Source: Osmia lignaria lignaria
Taxonomy: Eukaryota > Arthropoda > Insecta > Hymenoptera > Megachilidae
Reading direction: 5' to 3'
Assembly: GCF_051020975.1 (NCBI RefSeq)
Contig: NW_027478167.1
Location: 3,472,001 to 3,536,000 of the forward strand
DNA: 64,000 bases
In this document: positions 10,731 to 24,253 of the stretch, in pieces
Position numbering within the stretch: the first letter of the stretch is position 1
How the letters are laid out: each line of letters begins with the position of its first letter
Program-made: the position numbers and the translations under genes
Notes under the pieces: generated by a model
Databases searched by the model: none
What the model was told of the DNA's origin: nothing
The model's input: the letters and a program-made list of their open reading frames with translations, nothing else

Positions 10731-12661
10731 TTGCAGATTTATCTCAAGGGAAGGGGCCTGACGGACATATTTCGAGATACTTCTTCTTCTTGTTGTTCTT
10801 CCTCTGCACAGCTAAGCTGGAAGTGGCATTTGCAGCTCGCAATAGTGCAGAGTTATCTCAAAGAAAGGGGCCACGGTGTTTCTGTATCTCTATTATGTTG
10901 GTGCGGCTTCGGAACTTTTAAATATCTTGATATATCTCGAGAACTACGCATCTGATCAAAAAATATCATAGAACATAAAAAGTAGGAAACTTAATTCTCT
11001 ACAAAAAAGGTCTCTTAACATTTTGCCATAGCTCGCTTCGTTTCCGAGATATTTGCAGATTTATCTCAAGGGAAGGGGCCTGACGGACATATTTCGAGAT
11101 ATTTCTTCTTCTTGTTGTTCTTCTTCTGCACAGCTAAGCTGGAAGTGGCATTTGCAGCTCGCACTAGTGCAGAGTTATCTCAAAGAAAGGGGCCACGGTG
11201 TTTCTGTATCTCTATTATGTTGGTGCGGCTTCGGAACTTCTAAATATCTCGATATATCTCGAAAACTACGCTTCTGATCAAAAAATATCATAGAACATAA
11301 ATTGTAGGAAACATAATTCTCTACAAAAAAGGTGTCTTAACATTTTGCCATAGCTCGCTTCGTTTCCGAGATATTTGCAGATTTATCTCAAGGGAAGGGG
11401 CCTGACGGACATATTTCGAGATATTTCTTCTTCTTGTTGTTCTTCTTCTGCACAGCTAAGCTGGAAGTGGCATTTGCGGCTCGCACTAGTGCAGAGTTAT
11501 CTCAAAGAAAGGGGCCACGGTGTTTCTGTATCTCTATTATGTTGGTGCGGCTTCGGAACTTTTAAATATCTCGATATATCTCGAAAACTACGCTTCTGAT
11601 CAAAAAATATCATAGAACATAAAAAGTAGGAAACATAATTCTCTACAAAAAACGTCTCTTAACATTTTGCCATAGCTCGCTTCGTTTCCGAGATATTTGC
11701 AGATTCAGCTCAAAGGAACTGGCCTGACGGACATATTTCGAGATATTTCTTCTTCTTGTTGTTCTTCCTCTGCACAGCTAAGCTGGAACTGGCATTTGCA
11801 GCTCGCAATAGTGCAGAGTTATCTCAAAGAAAGGGGCCACGGTGTTTCTGTATCTCTATTATGATGGTGCGGCTTCGGAACTTTTAAATATCTTGATATA
11901 TCTCGAGAACTACGCATCTGATCAAAAAATATCATAGAACATGAAAAGTAGGAAAATTAATTCTCTACAAAAAAGGTCTCTTAACATTTTGCCATAGCTC
12001 TCTTCGTTTCCGAGATATTTGCAGATTTATCTCAAGGGAAGGGGCCTGACGACATATTTCGAGATATTTCTTCTTCTTGTTGTTCTTCTTCTGCACAGCT
12101 AAGCTGGAAGTGGCATTTGCAGCTCGCAATAGTGCAGAGTTATCTCAAAGAAAGGGGCCACGGTGTTTCTGTATCTCTATTATGTTGGTGCGGCTTCGGA
12201 ACTTTTAAATATCTTGATATATCTCGAGAACTACGCGTCTGATCAAAAAATATCATAGAACATAAAAAGTAGGAAACATAATTCTCTACAAAAACGGTCT
12301 CTTAACATTTTGCCATAGCTCGCTTCGTTTCCGAGATATTTGCAGATGTATCTCAAGGGAAGTGGCCTGACGGACATATTTCGAGATATTTCTTCTTCTT
12401 GTTGTTCTTCTTCTGCACAGCTAAGCTGGAAGTGGCATTTGCAGCTCGCAATAGTGCAGAGTTATCCCAAAGAAAGGGGCCACGGTGTTTCTGTATCTCT
12501 ATTATGTTGGTGCGGCTTCGGAACTTTTAAATATCTCGATATATCTCGAAAACTACGCTTCTGATCAAAAAATATCATAGAACATAAATTGTAGGAAACA
12601 TAATTCTCTACAAAAAAGGTCTCTCAACATTTTGCCATAGCTCGCTTCGTTTCCGAGATAT
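10731..12661 (+). repeat. 6-monomer higher-order repeat, copy 1 (1931 bp)
   Basis: Monomers 10731, 11053, 11375, 11697, 12018 and 12340. Private markers are GGAACTTCTAAATATC in 11053, a TGA at 11862-11864 with GGAACTGGC in 11697, a one-base deletion at 12050/12051, and GATGTATCTC with TTATCCCAAAG in 12340. All recur 1931 bp downstream. Confidence 0.9.
12050..12051 (+). other. One-base deletion (321-bp monomer)
   Basis: CTGACGGACAT has become CTGACGACAT, shifting the conceptual frame of monomer 12018. It is copied at 13981. Confidence 0.9.
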
Positions 12662-14592
12662 TTGCAGATTTATCTCAAGGGAAGGGGCCTGACGGACATA
12701 TTTCGAGATACTTCTTCTTCTTGTTGTTCTTCCTCTGCACAGCTAAGCTGGAAGTGGCATTTGCAGCTCGCAATAGTGCAGAGTTATCTCAAAGAAAGGG
12801 GCCACGGTGTTTCTGTATCTCTATTATGTTGGTGCGGCTTCGGAACTTTTAAATATCTTGATATATCTCGAGAACTACGCATCTGATCAAAAAATATCAT
12901 AGAACATAAAAAGTAGGAAACTTAATTCTCTACAAAAAAGGTCTCTTAACATTTTGCCATAGCTCGCTTCGTTTCCGAGATATTTGCAGATTTATCTCAA
13001 GGGAAGGGGCCTGACGGACATATTTCGAGATATTTCTTCTTCTTGTTGTTCTTCTTCTGCACAGCTAAGCTGGAAGTGGCATTTGCAGCTCGCACTAGTG
13101 CAGAGTTATCTCAAAGAAAGGGGCCACGGTGTTTCTGTATCTCTATTATGTTGGTGCGGCTTCGGAACTTCTAAATATCTCGATATATCTCGAAAACTAC
13201 GCTTCTGATCAAAAAATATCATAGAACATAAATTGTAGGAAACATAATTCTCTACAAAAAAGGTGTCTTAACATTTTGCCATAGCTCGCTTCGTTTCCGA
13301 GATATTTGCAGATTTATCTCAAGGGAAGGGGCCTGACGGACATATTTCGAGATATTTCTTCTTCTTGTTGTTCTTCTTCTGCACAGCTAAGCTGGAAGTG
13401 GCATTTGCGGCTCGCACTAGTGCAGAGTTATCTCAAAGAAAGGGGCCACGGTGTTTCTGTATCTCTATTATGTTGGTGCGGCTTCGGAACTTTTAAATAT
13501 CTCGATATATCTCGAAAACTACGCTTCTGATCAAAAAATATCATAGAACATAAAAAGTAGGAAACATAATTCTCTACAAAAAATGTCTCTTAACATTTTG
13601 CCATAGCTCGCTTCGTTTCCGAGATATTTGCAGATTCAGCTCAAAGGAACTGGCCTGACGGACATATTTCGAGATATTTCTTCTTCTTGTTGTTCTTCCT
13701 CTGCACAGCTAAGCTGGAACTGGCATTTGCAGCTCGCAATAGTGCAGAGTTATCTCAAAGAAAGGGGCCACGGTGTTTCTGTATCTCTATTATGATGGTG
13801 CGGCTTCGGAACTTTTAAATATCTTGATATATCTCGAGAACTACGCATCTGATCAAAAAATATCATAGAACATGAAAAGTAGGAAAATTAATTCTCTACA
13901 AAAAAGGTCTCTTAACATTTTGCCATAGCTCTCTTCGTTTCCGAGATATTTGCAGATTTATCTCAAGGGAAGGGGCCTGACGACATATTTCGAGATATTT
14001 CTTCTTCTTGTTGTTCTTCTTCTGCACAGCTAAGCTGGAAGTGGCATTTGCAGCTCGCAATAGTGCAGAGTTATCTCAAAGAAAGGGGCCACGGTGTTTC
14101 TGTATCTCTATTATGTTGGTGCGGCTTCGGAACTTTTAAATATCTTGATATATCTCGAGAACTACGCGTCTGATCAAAAAATATCATAGAACATAAAAAG
14201 TAGGAAACATAATTCTCTACAAAAACGGTCTCTTAACATTTTGCCATAGCTCGCTTCGTTTCCGAGATATTTGCAGATGTATCTCAAGGGAAGTGGCCTG
14301 ACGGACATATTTCGAGATATTTCTTCTTCTTGTTGTTCTTCTTCTGCACAGCTAAGCTGGAAGTGGCATTTGCAGCTCGCAATAGTGCAGAGTTATCCCA
14401 AAGAAAGGGGCCACGGTGTTTCTGTATCTCTATTATGTTGGTGCGGCTTCGGAACTTTTAAATATCTCGATATATCTCGAAAACTACGCTTCTGATCAAA
14501 AAATATCATAGAACATAAATTGTAGGAAACATAATTCTCTACAAAAAAGGTCTCTTAACATTTTGCCATAGCTCGCTTCGTTTCCGAGATAT
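12662..14592 (+). repeat. 6-monomer higher-order repeat, copy 2 (1931 bp)
   Basis: Monomers 12662, 12984, 13306, 13628, 13949 and 14271 repeat the preceding six with every private marker, including the nonsense codon (13793-13795) and the one-base deletion near 13981. I noticed one difference, AAACGTCTC versus AAATGTCTC in the linker before the fourth monomer. The junction lies within monomer 12340, between 12476 and 12625. Confidence 0.9.
13981..13982 (+). other. One-base deletion, HOR copy of 12050
   Basis: Identical missing G in monomer 13949, inherited with the 1931-bp duplication. Confidence 0.9.
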
Positions 14593-17500
14593 TTGCAGAT
14601 TTATCTCAAGGGAAGGGTCCTGATGGACATATTTCGAGATATTTCTTCTTCTTGTTGTTCTTCTTCTGCACAGCTAAGCTGGAAGTGGCATTTACAGCTC
14701 GCAATAGTGCAGAGTTATCTCAAAGAAAGGGGCCACGGTGTTTCTGTATCTCTATTATGTTGGTGCGGCTTCGGAACTTTTAAATATCTTGATATATCTC
14801 GAAAACTACGCTTCTGATCAAAAAATATCATACAACATAAATTGTAGGAAACATAATTCTCTACAAAAAAGGTCTCTTAACATTTTGCCATAGCTCGCTT
14901 GGTTTCCGAGATATTTGCAGATTTATCTCAAGGGAAGGGGCCTGACGGACATATTTCGAGATATTTCTTCTTCTTGTTGTTCTTCTTCTGCACAGCTAAC
15001 CTGGAAGTGGCATTTGCAGCGCGCAATAGTGCAGAGTTATCTCAAAGAAAGGGGCCACGGTGTTTCTGTATCTCTATTATGTTGGTGCGGCTTCGGAACT
15101 TTTAAATATCTTGATATATCTCGAGAACTACGCATCTGATCAAAAAATATCATACTACATAAAAAGTAGGAAACTTAATTCTCTACAAGAAAGGTCTCTA
15201 AACATTTTGCCATAGCTCGCTTCGTTTCCGAGATATTTGCAGATTTATCTCCAGGGAAGGGGCCTGACGGACATATTTCGAGATATTTCTTCTTCTTGTT
15301 GTTCTTCTTCTGCACAGCTAAGCTGGAAGTGGCATTTGCAGCTCGCAATAGTGCAGAGTTATCTCAAAGAGAGGGGCGACGGTGTTTCTGTATCTCTATT
15401 ATGTTGGTGCGGCTTCGGAACTTTTAAGTATCTTGATCTATCTCGAGAACTACGCATCTGATCAAAAAATATCATAGAAGATAAAAAGTAGGAAACTTAA
15501 TTCTCTACAAAAAAGGTCTCGTAACATTTCGCCATAGCTCGCTTCGTTTCCGAGATATTTGCAGATTTATCTCTAGGGAAGGGGCCTGTCGGACATATTT
15601 CGAGATACTTCTTCTTCTTGTTGTTCTTCTTCTGCACAGCTAAGCTGGAAGTGGCATTTGCGGCTCGCACTAGTGCAGAGTTATCTCAAAGAAAGGGGCC
15701 ACGGTGTTTCTGTATCTCTATTATGTTGGTGCGGCTTCGGAACTTTTAAATATCTCGATATATCTCGAAAACTACGCATCTGATCAAAAAATATCACAGA
15801 ACATAAATTGTAGGAAACATAATTCTCTACAAAAAACGTCTCTTAACATTTCGCCATAGCTCGCTTCGTTTCCGAGATATTTGCAGATGTATCTCAAGGG
15901 AAGTGGCCTGACGGACATATTTCGAGATATTTCTTCTTCTTGTTGTTCTTCTTCTGCACAGCTAAGCTGGAAGTGGCATTTGCAGCTCGCAATAGTGCAG
16001 AGTTATCCCAAAGAAAGGGGCCACGGTGTTTCTGTATCTCTATTATGTTGGTGCGGCTTCGGAACTTTTAAATATCTCGATATATCTCGAAAACTACGCT
16101 TCTGATCAAAAAATATCATAGAACATAAATTGTAGGAAACATAATTCTCTACAAAAAAGGTCTCTTAACATTTTGCCATAGCTCGCTTCGTTTCCGAGAT
16201 ATTTGCAGATTTATCTCAAGGGAAGGGTCCTGATGGACATATTTCGAGATATTTCTTCTTCTTGTTGTTCTTCTTCTGCACAGCTAAACTGGAAGTGGCA
16301 TTTCCAGCTCGCAATCGTGCAGAGTTATCTCAAAGAAAGGGGCCACGGTGTTTCTGTATCTCTATTATGTTGGTGCGGCTTCGGAACTTTTAAATATCTT
16401 GATATATCTCGAGAACTACGCCTCTGATCGAAAAATATCATAGAACATAAAAAGTAGGAAACTTAATTATCTACAAAAAAGGTCTCTTAACATTTTGCCA
16501 TAGCTCGCTTGGTTTCCGAGATATTTGCAGATTTATCTCAAGGGAAGGGGCCTGACGGACATATTGCGAGATATTTCTTCTTCTTGTTGTTCTTCTTCTG
16601 CACAGCTAAGCTGGAAGTGGCATTTGCAGCGCGCAATAGTGCAGAGTTATCTCAAAGAAAGGGGCCACGGTGTTTCTGTATCTCTATTATGTTGGTGCGG
16701 CTTCGGAACTTTTAAATATCTTGATATATCTCGAGAACTACGCATCTGATCAAAAAATATCATACTGCATAAAAAGTAGGAAACTTAATTCTCTACAAGA
16801 AAGGTCTCTAAACATTTTGCCATAGCTCGCTTCGTTTCCGAGATATTTGCAGATTTATCTCCAGGGAAGGGGCCTGACGGACATATTTCGAGATATTTCT
16901 TCTTCTTGTTGTTCTTCTTCTGCACAGCTAAGCTGGAAGTGGCATTTGCAGCTCGCAATAGTGCAGAGTTATCTCAAAGAGAGGGGCGACGGTGTTTCTG
17001 TATCTCTATTATGTTGGTGCGGCTTCGGAACTTTTAAGTATCTTGATCTATCTCGAGAACTACGCATCTGATCAAAAAATATCATAGAAGATAAAAAGTA
17101 GGAAACTTAATTCTCTACAAAAAAGGTCTCTTAACATTTCGCCATAGCTCGCTTCGTTTCCGAGATATTTGCAGATTGATCTCAAGGGAAGGGGCCTGTC
17201 GGACATATTTCGAGATACTTCTTCTTCTTGTTGTTCTTCTTCTGCACAGCTAAGCTGGAAGTGGCATTTGCGGCTCGCACTAGTGCAGAGTTATCTCAAA
17301 GAGAGGGGCGACGGTGTTTCTGTATCTCTATTATGTTGGTGCGGCTTCGGAACTTTTAAATATCTCGATATATCTCGAAAACTACGCTTCTGATCAAAAA
17401 ATATCATAGAACATAAATTGTAGGAAACATAATTCTCTACAAAAAACGTCTCTTAACATTTCGCCATAGCTCGCTTCGTTTCCGAGATATTTGCAGATTT

Positions 17501-20500
17501 ATCTCAAGGGAAGGGGCCTGTCGGACATATTTCGAGATAGTTCTTCTTCTTGTTGTTCTTCTTCTGCACAGCTAAGCTGGAAGTGGCATTTGCGGCTCGC
17601 ACTAGTGCAGAGTTATCTCAAAGAAAGGGGCCACGGTGTTTCTGTATCTCTATTATGTTGGTGCGGCTTCGGAACTTTTAAATATCTCGATATATCTCGA
17701 AAACTACGCTTCTGATCAAAAAATATCATAGAACATAAATTGTAGGAAACATAATTCTCTACAAAAAACGTCTCTTAACATTTTGCCATAGCTCGCTTTG
17801 TTTCCGAGATATTTGCAGATTTATCTCAAGGGAAGTGGCCTGACGGACATATTTCGAGATATTTCTTCTTCTTGTTGTTCTTCTTCTGCACAGCTAAGCT
17901 GGAAGTGGCATTTGCGGCTCGCACTAGTGCAGAGTTATCTCAAAGAAAGGGGCCACGGTGTTTCTGTATCCCTATTATGTTGGTGCGGCTTCGGAACTTT
18001 TAAATATCTCGATATATCTCGAAAACTACGCTTCTGATCAAAAAATATCATACAACATAAATTGTAGAAAACATAATTCTCTACAAAAAAGGTCTCTTAA
18101 CATTTTGCCATAGCTCGCTTCGTTTCCGAGATATTTGCAGATGTATCTCAAGGGAAGTGGCCTGACGGACATATTTCGAGATATTTCTTCTTCTTGTTGT
18201 TCTTCTTCTGCACAGCTAAGCTGGAAGTGGCATTTGCAGCTCGCAATAGTGCAGAGTTATCCCAAAGAAAGGGGCCACGGTGTTTCTGTATCTCTATTAT
18301 GTTGGTGCGGCTTCGGAACTTTTAAATATCTCGATATATCTCGAAAACTACGCTTCTGATCAAAAAATATCATAGAACATAAATTGTAGGAAACATAATT
18401 CTCTACAAAAAAAGGTCTCTTAACATTTTGCCATAGCTCGCTTCGTTTCCGAGATATTTGCAGATTTATCTCAAGGGAAGGGTCCTGATGGACATATTTC
18501 GAGATATTTCTTCTTCTTGTTGTTCTTCTTCTGCACAGCTAAACTGGAAGTGGCATTTCCAGCTCGCAATCGTGCAGAGTTATCTCAAAGAAAGGGGCCA
18601 CGGTGTTTCTGTATCTCTATTATGTTGGTGCGGCTTCGGAACTTTTAAATATCTTGATATATCTCGAGAACTACGCCTCTGATCGAAAAATATCATAAAA
18701 CATAAAAAGTAGGAAACTTAATTCTCTACAAAAAAGGTCTCTTAACATTTCGCCATAGCTCGCTTCGTTTCCGAGATATTTGCAGATTTATCTCAAGGGA
18801 AGGGGCCTGTCGGACATATTTCGAGATACTTCTTCTTCTTGTTGTTCTTCTTCTGCACAGCTAAGCTGGAAGTGGCATTTGCGGCTCGCACTAGTGCAGA
18901 GTTATCTCAAAGAAAGGGGCCACGGTGTTTCTGTATCTCTATTATGTTGGTGCGGCTTCGGAACTTTTAAATATCTCGATATATCTCGAAAACTACGCTT
19001 CTGATCAAAAAATATCATAGAACATAAATTGTAGGAAACATAATTCTCTACAAAAAACGTCTCTTAACATTTTGCCATAGCTCGCTTCGTTTCCGAGATA
19101 TTTGCAGATTCAGCTCAAAGGAACTGGCCTGACGGACATATTTCGAGATATTTCTTCTTCTTGTTGTTCTTCCTCTGCACAGCTAAGCTGGAAGTGGCAT
19201 TTGCAGCTCGCAATAGTGCAGAGTTATCTCAAAGAAAGGGGCCACGGTGTTTCTGTATCTCTATTATGTTGGTGCGACTTCGGAACTTTAAAATATCTTG
19301 ATATATCTCGAGAACTACGCATCTGATCAAAAAATATCGTAGAACATAAATTGTAGGAAACATAATTCTCTACAAAAAAGGTCTCTTAACATTTTGCCAT
19401 AGCTCGCTTCGTTTCCGAGATATTTGCAGATGTATCTCAAGGGAAGTGGCCTGACGGACATATTTCGAGATATTTCTTCTTCTTGTTGTTCTTCTTCTGC
19501 ACAGCTAAGCTGGAAGTGGCATTTGCAGCTCGCAATAGTGCAGAGTTACCCCAAAGAAAGGGGCCACGGTGTTTCTGTATCTCTATTATGTTGGTGCGGC
19601 TTCGGAACTTTTAAATATCTCGATATATCTCGAAAACTACGCTTCTGATCAAAAAATATCATAGAACATAAATTGTAGGAAACATAATTCTCTACAAAAA
19701 AGGTCTCTTAACATTTTGCCATAGCTCGCTTCGTTTCCGAGATATTTGCAGATTTATCTCAAGGGAAGGGTCCTGATGGACATATTTCGAGATATTTCTT
19801 CTTCTTGTTGTTCTTCTTCTGCACAGCTAAACTGGAAGTGGCATTTCCAGCTCGCAATCGTGCAGAGTTATCTCAAAGAAAGGGGCCACGGTGTTTCTGT
19901 ATCTCTATTATGTTGGTGCGGCTTCGGAACTTTTAAATATCTTGATATATCTCGAGAACTACGCCTCTGATCGAAAAATATCATAGAACATAAAAAGTAG
20001 GAAACTTAACTATCTACAAAAAAGGTCTCTTAACATTTTGCCATAGCTCGCTTGGTTTCCGAGATATTTGCAGATTTATCTCAAGGGAAGGGGCCTGACG
20101 GACATATTTCGAGATATTTCTTCTTCTTGTTGTTCTTCTTCTGCACAGCTAAGCTGGAAGTGGCATTTGCAGCGCGCAATAGTGCAGAGTTATCTCAAAG
20201 AAAGGGGCCACGGTGTTTCTGTATCTCTATTATGTTGGTGCGGCTTCGGAACTTTTAAATATCTTGATATATCTCGAGAACTACGCATCTGATCAAAAAA
20301 TATCATACTACATAAAAAGTAGGAAACTTAATTCTCTACAAGAAAGGTCTCTAAACATTTTGCCATAGCTCGCTTCGTTTCCGAGATATTTGCAGATTTA
20401 TCTCCAGGGAAGGGGCCTGTCGGACATATTTCGAGATACTTCTTCTTCTTGTTGTTCTTCTTCTGCACAGCTAAGCTGGAAGTGGCATTTGCGGCTCGCA

Positions 20501-22321
20501 CTAGTGCAGAGTTATCTCAAAGAAAGGGGCCACGGTGTTTCTGTATCTCTATTATGTTGGTGCGGCTTCGGAACTTTTAAATATCTCGATATATCTCGCA
20601 AACTACGCTTCTGATCAAAAAATATCATAGAACATAAATTGTAGGAAACATAATTCTCTACAAAAAACGTCTCTTAACATTTCGCCATAGCTCGCTTCGT
20701 TTCCGAGATATTTGCAGATTTATCTCAAGGGAAGGGGCCTGTCGGACATATTTCGAGATACTTCTTCTTCTTGTTGTTCTTCTTCTGCACAGCTAAGCTG
20801 GAAGTGGCATTTGCGGCTCGCACTAGTGCAGAGTTATCTCAAAGAAAGGGGCCACGGTGTTTCTGTATCTCTATTATGTTGGTGCGGCTTCGGAACTTTT
20901 AAATATCTCGATATATCTCGAAAACTACGCTTCTGATCAAAAAATATCATAGAACATAAATTGTAGGAAACATAATTCTCTACAAAAAACGTCTCTTAAC
21001 ATTTTGCCATAGCTCGCTTTGTTTCCGAGATATTTGCAGATTTATCTCCAGGGAAGTGGCCTGACGGACATATTTCGAGATATTTCTTCTTCTTGTTGTT
21101 CTTCTTCTGCACAGCTAAACTGGAAGTGGCATTTCCAGCTCGCAATAGTGCAGAGTTATCTCAAAGAGCGGGGCCACGGTGTTTCTGTATCTCTATTATG
21201 TTGGTGCGGCTTCGGAACTTTTAAATATCTTGATATATCTCGAGAACTACGCATCTGATCAAAAAATATCATAGAAGGTAAAAAGTAGGAAACTTAATTC
21301 CCTACAAAAAAGGTCTCTTAACATTTTGCCATAGCTCGCTTCGTTTCCGAGATATTTGCAGATTTATCTCAAGGGAAGGGGCCTGACGGACATATTTCGA
21401 GATATTTCTTCTTCTTGTTGTTCTTCTTCTGCACAGCTAAGCTGGAAGTGGCATTGACAGCTCGAAATAGTGCAGAGTTATCTCAAAGAAAGGGGCCACG
21501 GTGTTTCTGTATCTCTATTATGTTCGTGCGGCTTCGGAACTTTTAAATATCTTGATATATCTCGAGAACTACGCTTCTGATCGAAAAATATCATAGAACA
21601 TAAAAAGTAGGAAACTTAATTCTCTACAAAAAAGGTCTCTTAACATTTTGCCATAGCTCGCTTCGCTTCCGAGATATTTGCAGATTTATCTCAAGGGAAG
21701 GGGCCTGACGGACATATTTCGAGATATTTCTTCTTCTTGTTGTTCTTCTTCTGCACAGCTAAGCTGGAAGTGGCATTTGCGGCTCGCACTAGTGCAGAGT
21801 TATCTCAAAGGAAGGGCCCACGGTGTTTCTGTATCCCTATTATGTTGGTGCGGCTTCGGAACTTTTAAATATCTCGATATATCTCGAAAACTACGCTTCT
21901 GATCAAAAAATATCATAGAACATAAATTGTAGGAAACATAATTCTCTACAAAAAACGTCTCTTAACATTTTACCATAGCTCGCTTCGTTTCCGAGATATT
22001 TGCAGATTCAGCTCAAAGGAACTGGCCTGACGGACATATTTCGAGATATTTCTTCTTCTTGTTGTTCTTCCTCTGCACAGCTAAGCTGGAAGTGGCATTT
22101 GCAGCTCGCAATAGTGCAGAGTTATCTCAAAGAAAGGGGCCACGGTGTTTCTGTATCTCTATTATGTTGGTGCGGCTTCGGAACTTTTAAATATCTTGAT
22201 ATATCTCGAGAACTACGCCTCTGCTCGAAAAATATCATAGAACATAAAAAGTAGGAAACTTAATTATCTACAAAAAAGGTCTCTTAACATTTTGCCATAG
22301 CTCGCTTGGTTTCCGAGATAT
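14593..22321 (+). repeat. Variable-length HOR region marked by GATGTATCTC monomers (24 monomers)
   Basis: Monomers with GATGTATCTC and TTATCCCAAAG (or TTACCCCAAAG at 19424) recur at 14271, 15881, 18135 and 19424, giving spacings of 5, 7 and 4 monomers. Each is followed by a GGGTCCTGATGG monomer (14593, 16203, 18458, 19746). At 14915, 16525 and 20068 the next is a GCTTGGTTTCC monomer with GCGCGCAATAG. A TTATCTCCAGGG monomer follows at 15237, 16847 and 20390, and CCTGTCGG monomers come after that. The unit is the same but trailing monomers are gained or lost. Monomer 15559 has a TAG at 15574-15576 and 21356 a TGA at 21455-21457. Confidence 0.82.
18407..18413 (+). other. A7 run: independent one-base insertion
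   Basis: Seven A residues in a TTGTAGG-type linker before monomer 18458. The linker haplotype differs from that at 2629, so this is a separate slippage event. Confidence 0.88.
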
Positions 22322-24253
22322 TTGCAGATTTATCTCAAGGGAAGGGGCCTGACGGACATATTTCGAGATATTTCTTCTTCTTGTTGTTCTTCTTCTGCAC
22401 AGCTAAGCTGGAAGTGGCATTTGCGGCTCGCACTAGTGCAGAGTTATCTCAAAGAAAGGGGCCACGGTGTTTCTGTATCTCTATTATGTTGGTGCGGCTT
22501 CGGAACTTTTAAGTATCTTGATCTATCTCGAGAACTACGCATCTGATCAAAAAATATCATAGAAGATAAAAAGTAGGAAACTTAATTCTCTACAAAAAAG
22601 GTCTCTTAACATTTCGCCATAGCTCGCTTCGTTTCCGAGATATTTGCAGATTTATCTCAAGGGAAGGGGCCTGTCGGACATATTTCGAGATACTTCTTCT
22701 TCTTGTTGTTCTTCTTCTGCACAGCTAAGCTGGAAGTGGCATTTGCGGCTCGCACTAGTGCAGAGTTATCTCAAAGAAAGGGGCCACGGTGTTTCTGTAT
22801 CTCTATTATGTTGGTGCGGCTTCGGAACTTTTAAATATCTCGATATATCTCGAAAACTACGCTTCTGATCAAAAAATATCATAGAACATAAATTGTAGGA
22901 AACATAATTCTCTACAAAAAACGTCTCTTAAGATTTTGCCATAGCTCGCTTTGTTTCCGAGATATTTGCAGATTTATCTCAAGGGAAGTGGCCTGACGGA
23001 CATATTTCGAGATATTTCTTCTTCTTGTTGTTCTTCTTCTGCACAGCTAAGCTGGAAGTGGCATTTGCGGCTCGCACTAGTGCAGAGTTATCTCAAAGAA
23101 AGGGGCCACGGTGTTTCTGTATCCCTATTATGTTGGTGCGGCTTCGGAACTTTTAAATATCTCGATATATCTCGAAAACTACGCTTCTGATCAAAAAATA
23201 TCATAGAACATAAATTGTAGGAAACATAATTCTCTACAAAAAACGTCTCTTAACATTTTGCCATAGCTCGCTTCGTTTCCGAGATATTTGCAGATTCAGC
23301 TCAAAGGAACTGGCCTGACGGACATATTTCGAGATATTTCTTCTTCTTGTTGTTCTTCCTCTGCACAGCTAAGCTGGAAGTGGCATTTGCAGCTCGCAAT
23401 AGTGCAGAGTTATCTCAAAGAAAGGGGCCACGGTGTTTCTGTATCTCTATTATGTTGGTGCGGCTTCGGAACTTTAAAATATCTTGATATATCTCGAGAA
23501 CTACGCATCTGATCAAAAAATATCATAGAACATAAATTGTAGGAAACATAATTCTCTACAAAAAAGGTCTCTTAACATTTTGCCATAGCTCGCTTCGTTT
23601 CCGAGATATTTGCAGATATATCTCAAGGGAAGGGGCCTGACGGACATATTTCGAGATATTTCTTCTTCTTGTTGTTCTTCTTCTGCACAGCTAAGCTGGA
23701 AGTGGCATTTACAGCTCGCAATAGTGCAGAGTTATCTCAAAGAAAGGGGCCACGGTGTTTCTGTATCTCTATTATGTTCGTGCGGCTTCGGAACTTTTAA
23801 ATATCTTGATATATCTCGAGAACTACGCTTCTGATCGAAAAATATCATACAACATAAAAAGTAGGAAACTTAATTCTCTACAAAAAAGGTCTCTTAACAT
23901 TTTGCCATAGCTCGCTTCGTTTCCGAGATATTTGCAGATTTATCTCAAGGGAAGGGGCCTGACGGACATATTTCGAGATATTTCTTCTTCTTGTTGTTCT
24001 TCTTCTGCACAGCTAAGCTGGAAGTGGCATTTGCAGCTCGCAATAGTGCAGAGTTATCTCAAAGAAAGGGGCCACGGTGTTTCTGTATCTCTATTATGTT
24101 GGTGCGGCTTCGGAACTTTTAAATATCTTGATATATCTCGAGAACTACGCATCTGATCAAAAAATATCATAGAACATAAATTGTAGGAAACATAATTCTC
24201 TACAAAAAAGGTCTCTTAACATTTTGCCATAGCCCGCTTCGTTTCCGAGATAT
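22322..24253 (+). repeat. Six-monomer segment with distant near-copies at 45.2 and 56.8 kb
   Basis: Monomers 22644, 22966, 23288 and 23610 match 45504, 45826, 46148 and 46470 in order and in private markers: CCTGTCGG, TTAAGATTTTGCC with CGCTTTG, a CAGCTC monomer ending TTTAAAATATC, and then TTATGTTCGTGCGG. The first three also match 56774, 57096 and 57418. Only a few single-base differences were seen. Monomer 22322 carries the GCTTGGTTTCC marker of the upstream region. Confidence 0.82.

Noticed and set aside
14899..15105. Overlapping 68-codon plus-strand frames in another phase (also at 16509, 20052, 22306, 25848)
   Set aside because: They appear only because GCTTGGTTTCC creates an in-frame TTG in that haplotype. 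They are shadow frames of the satellite.
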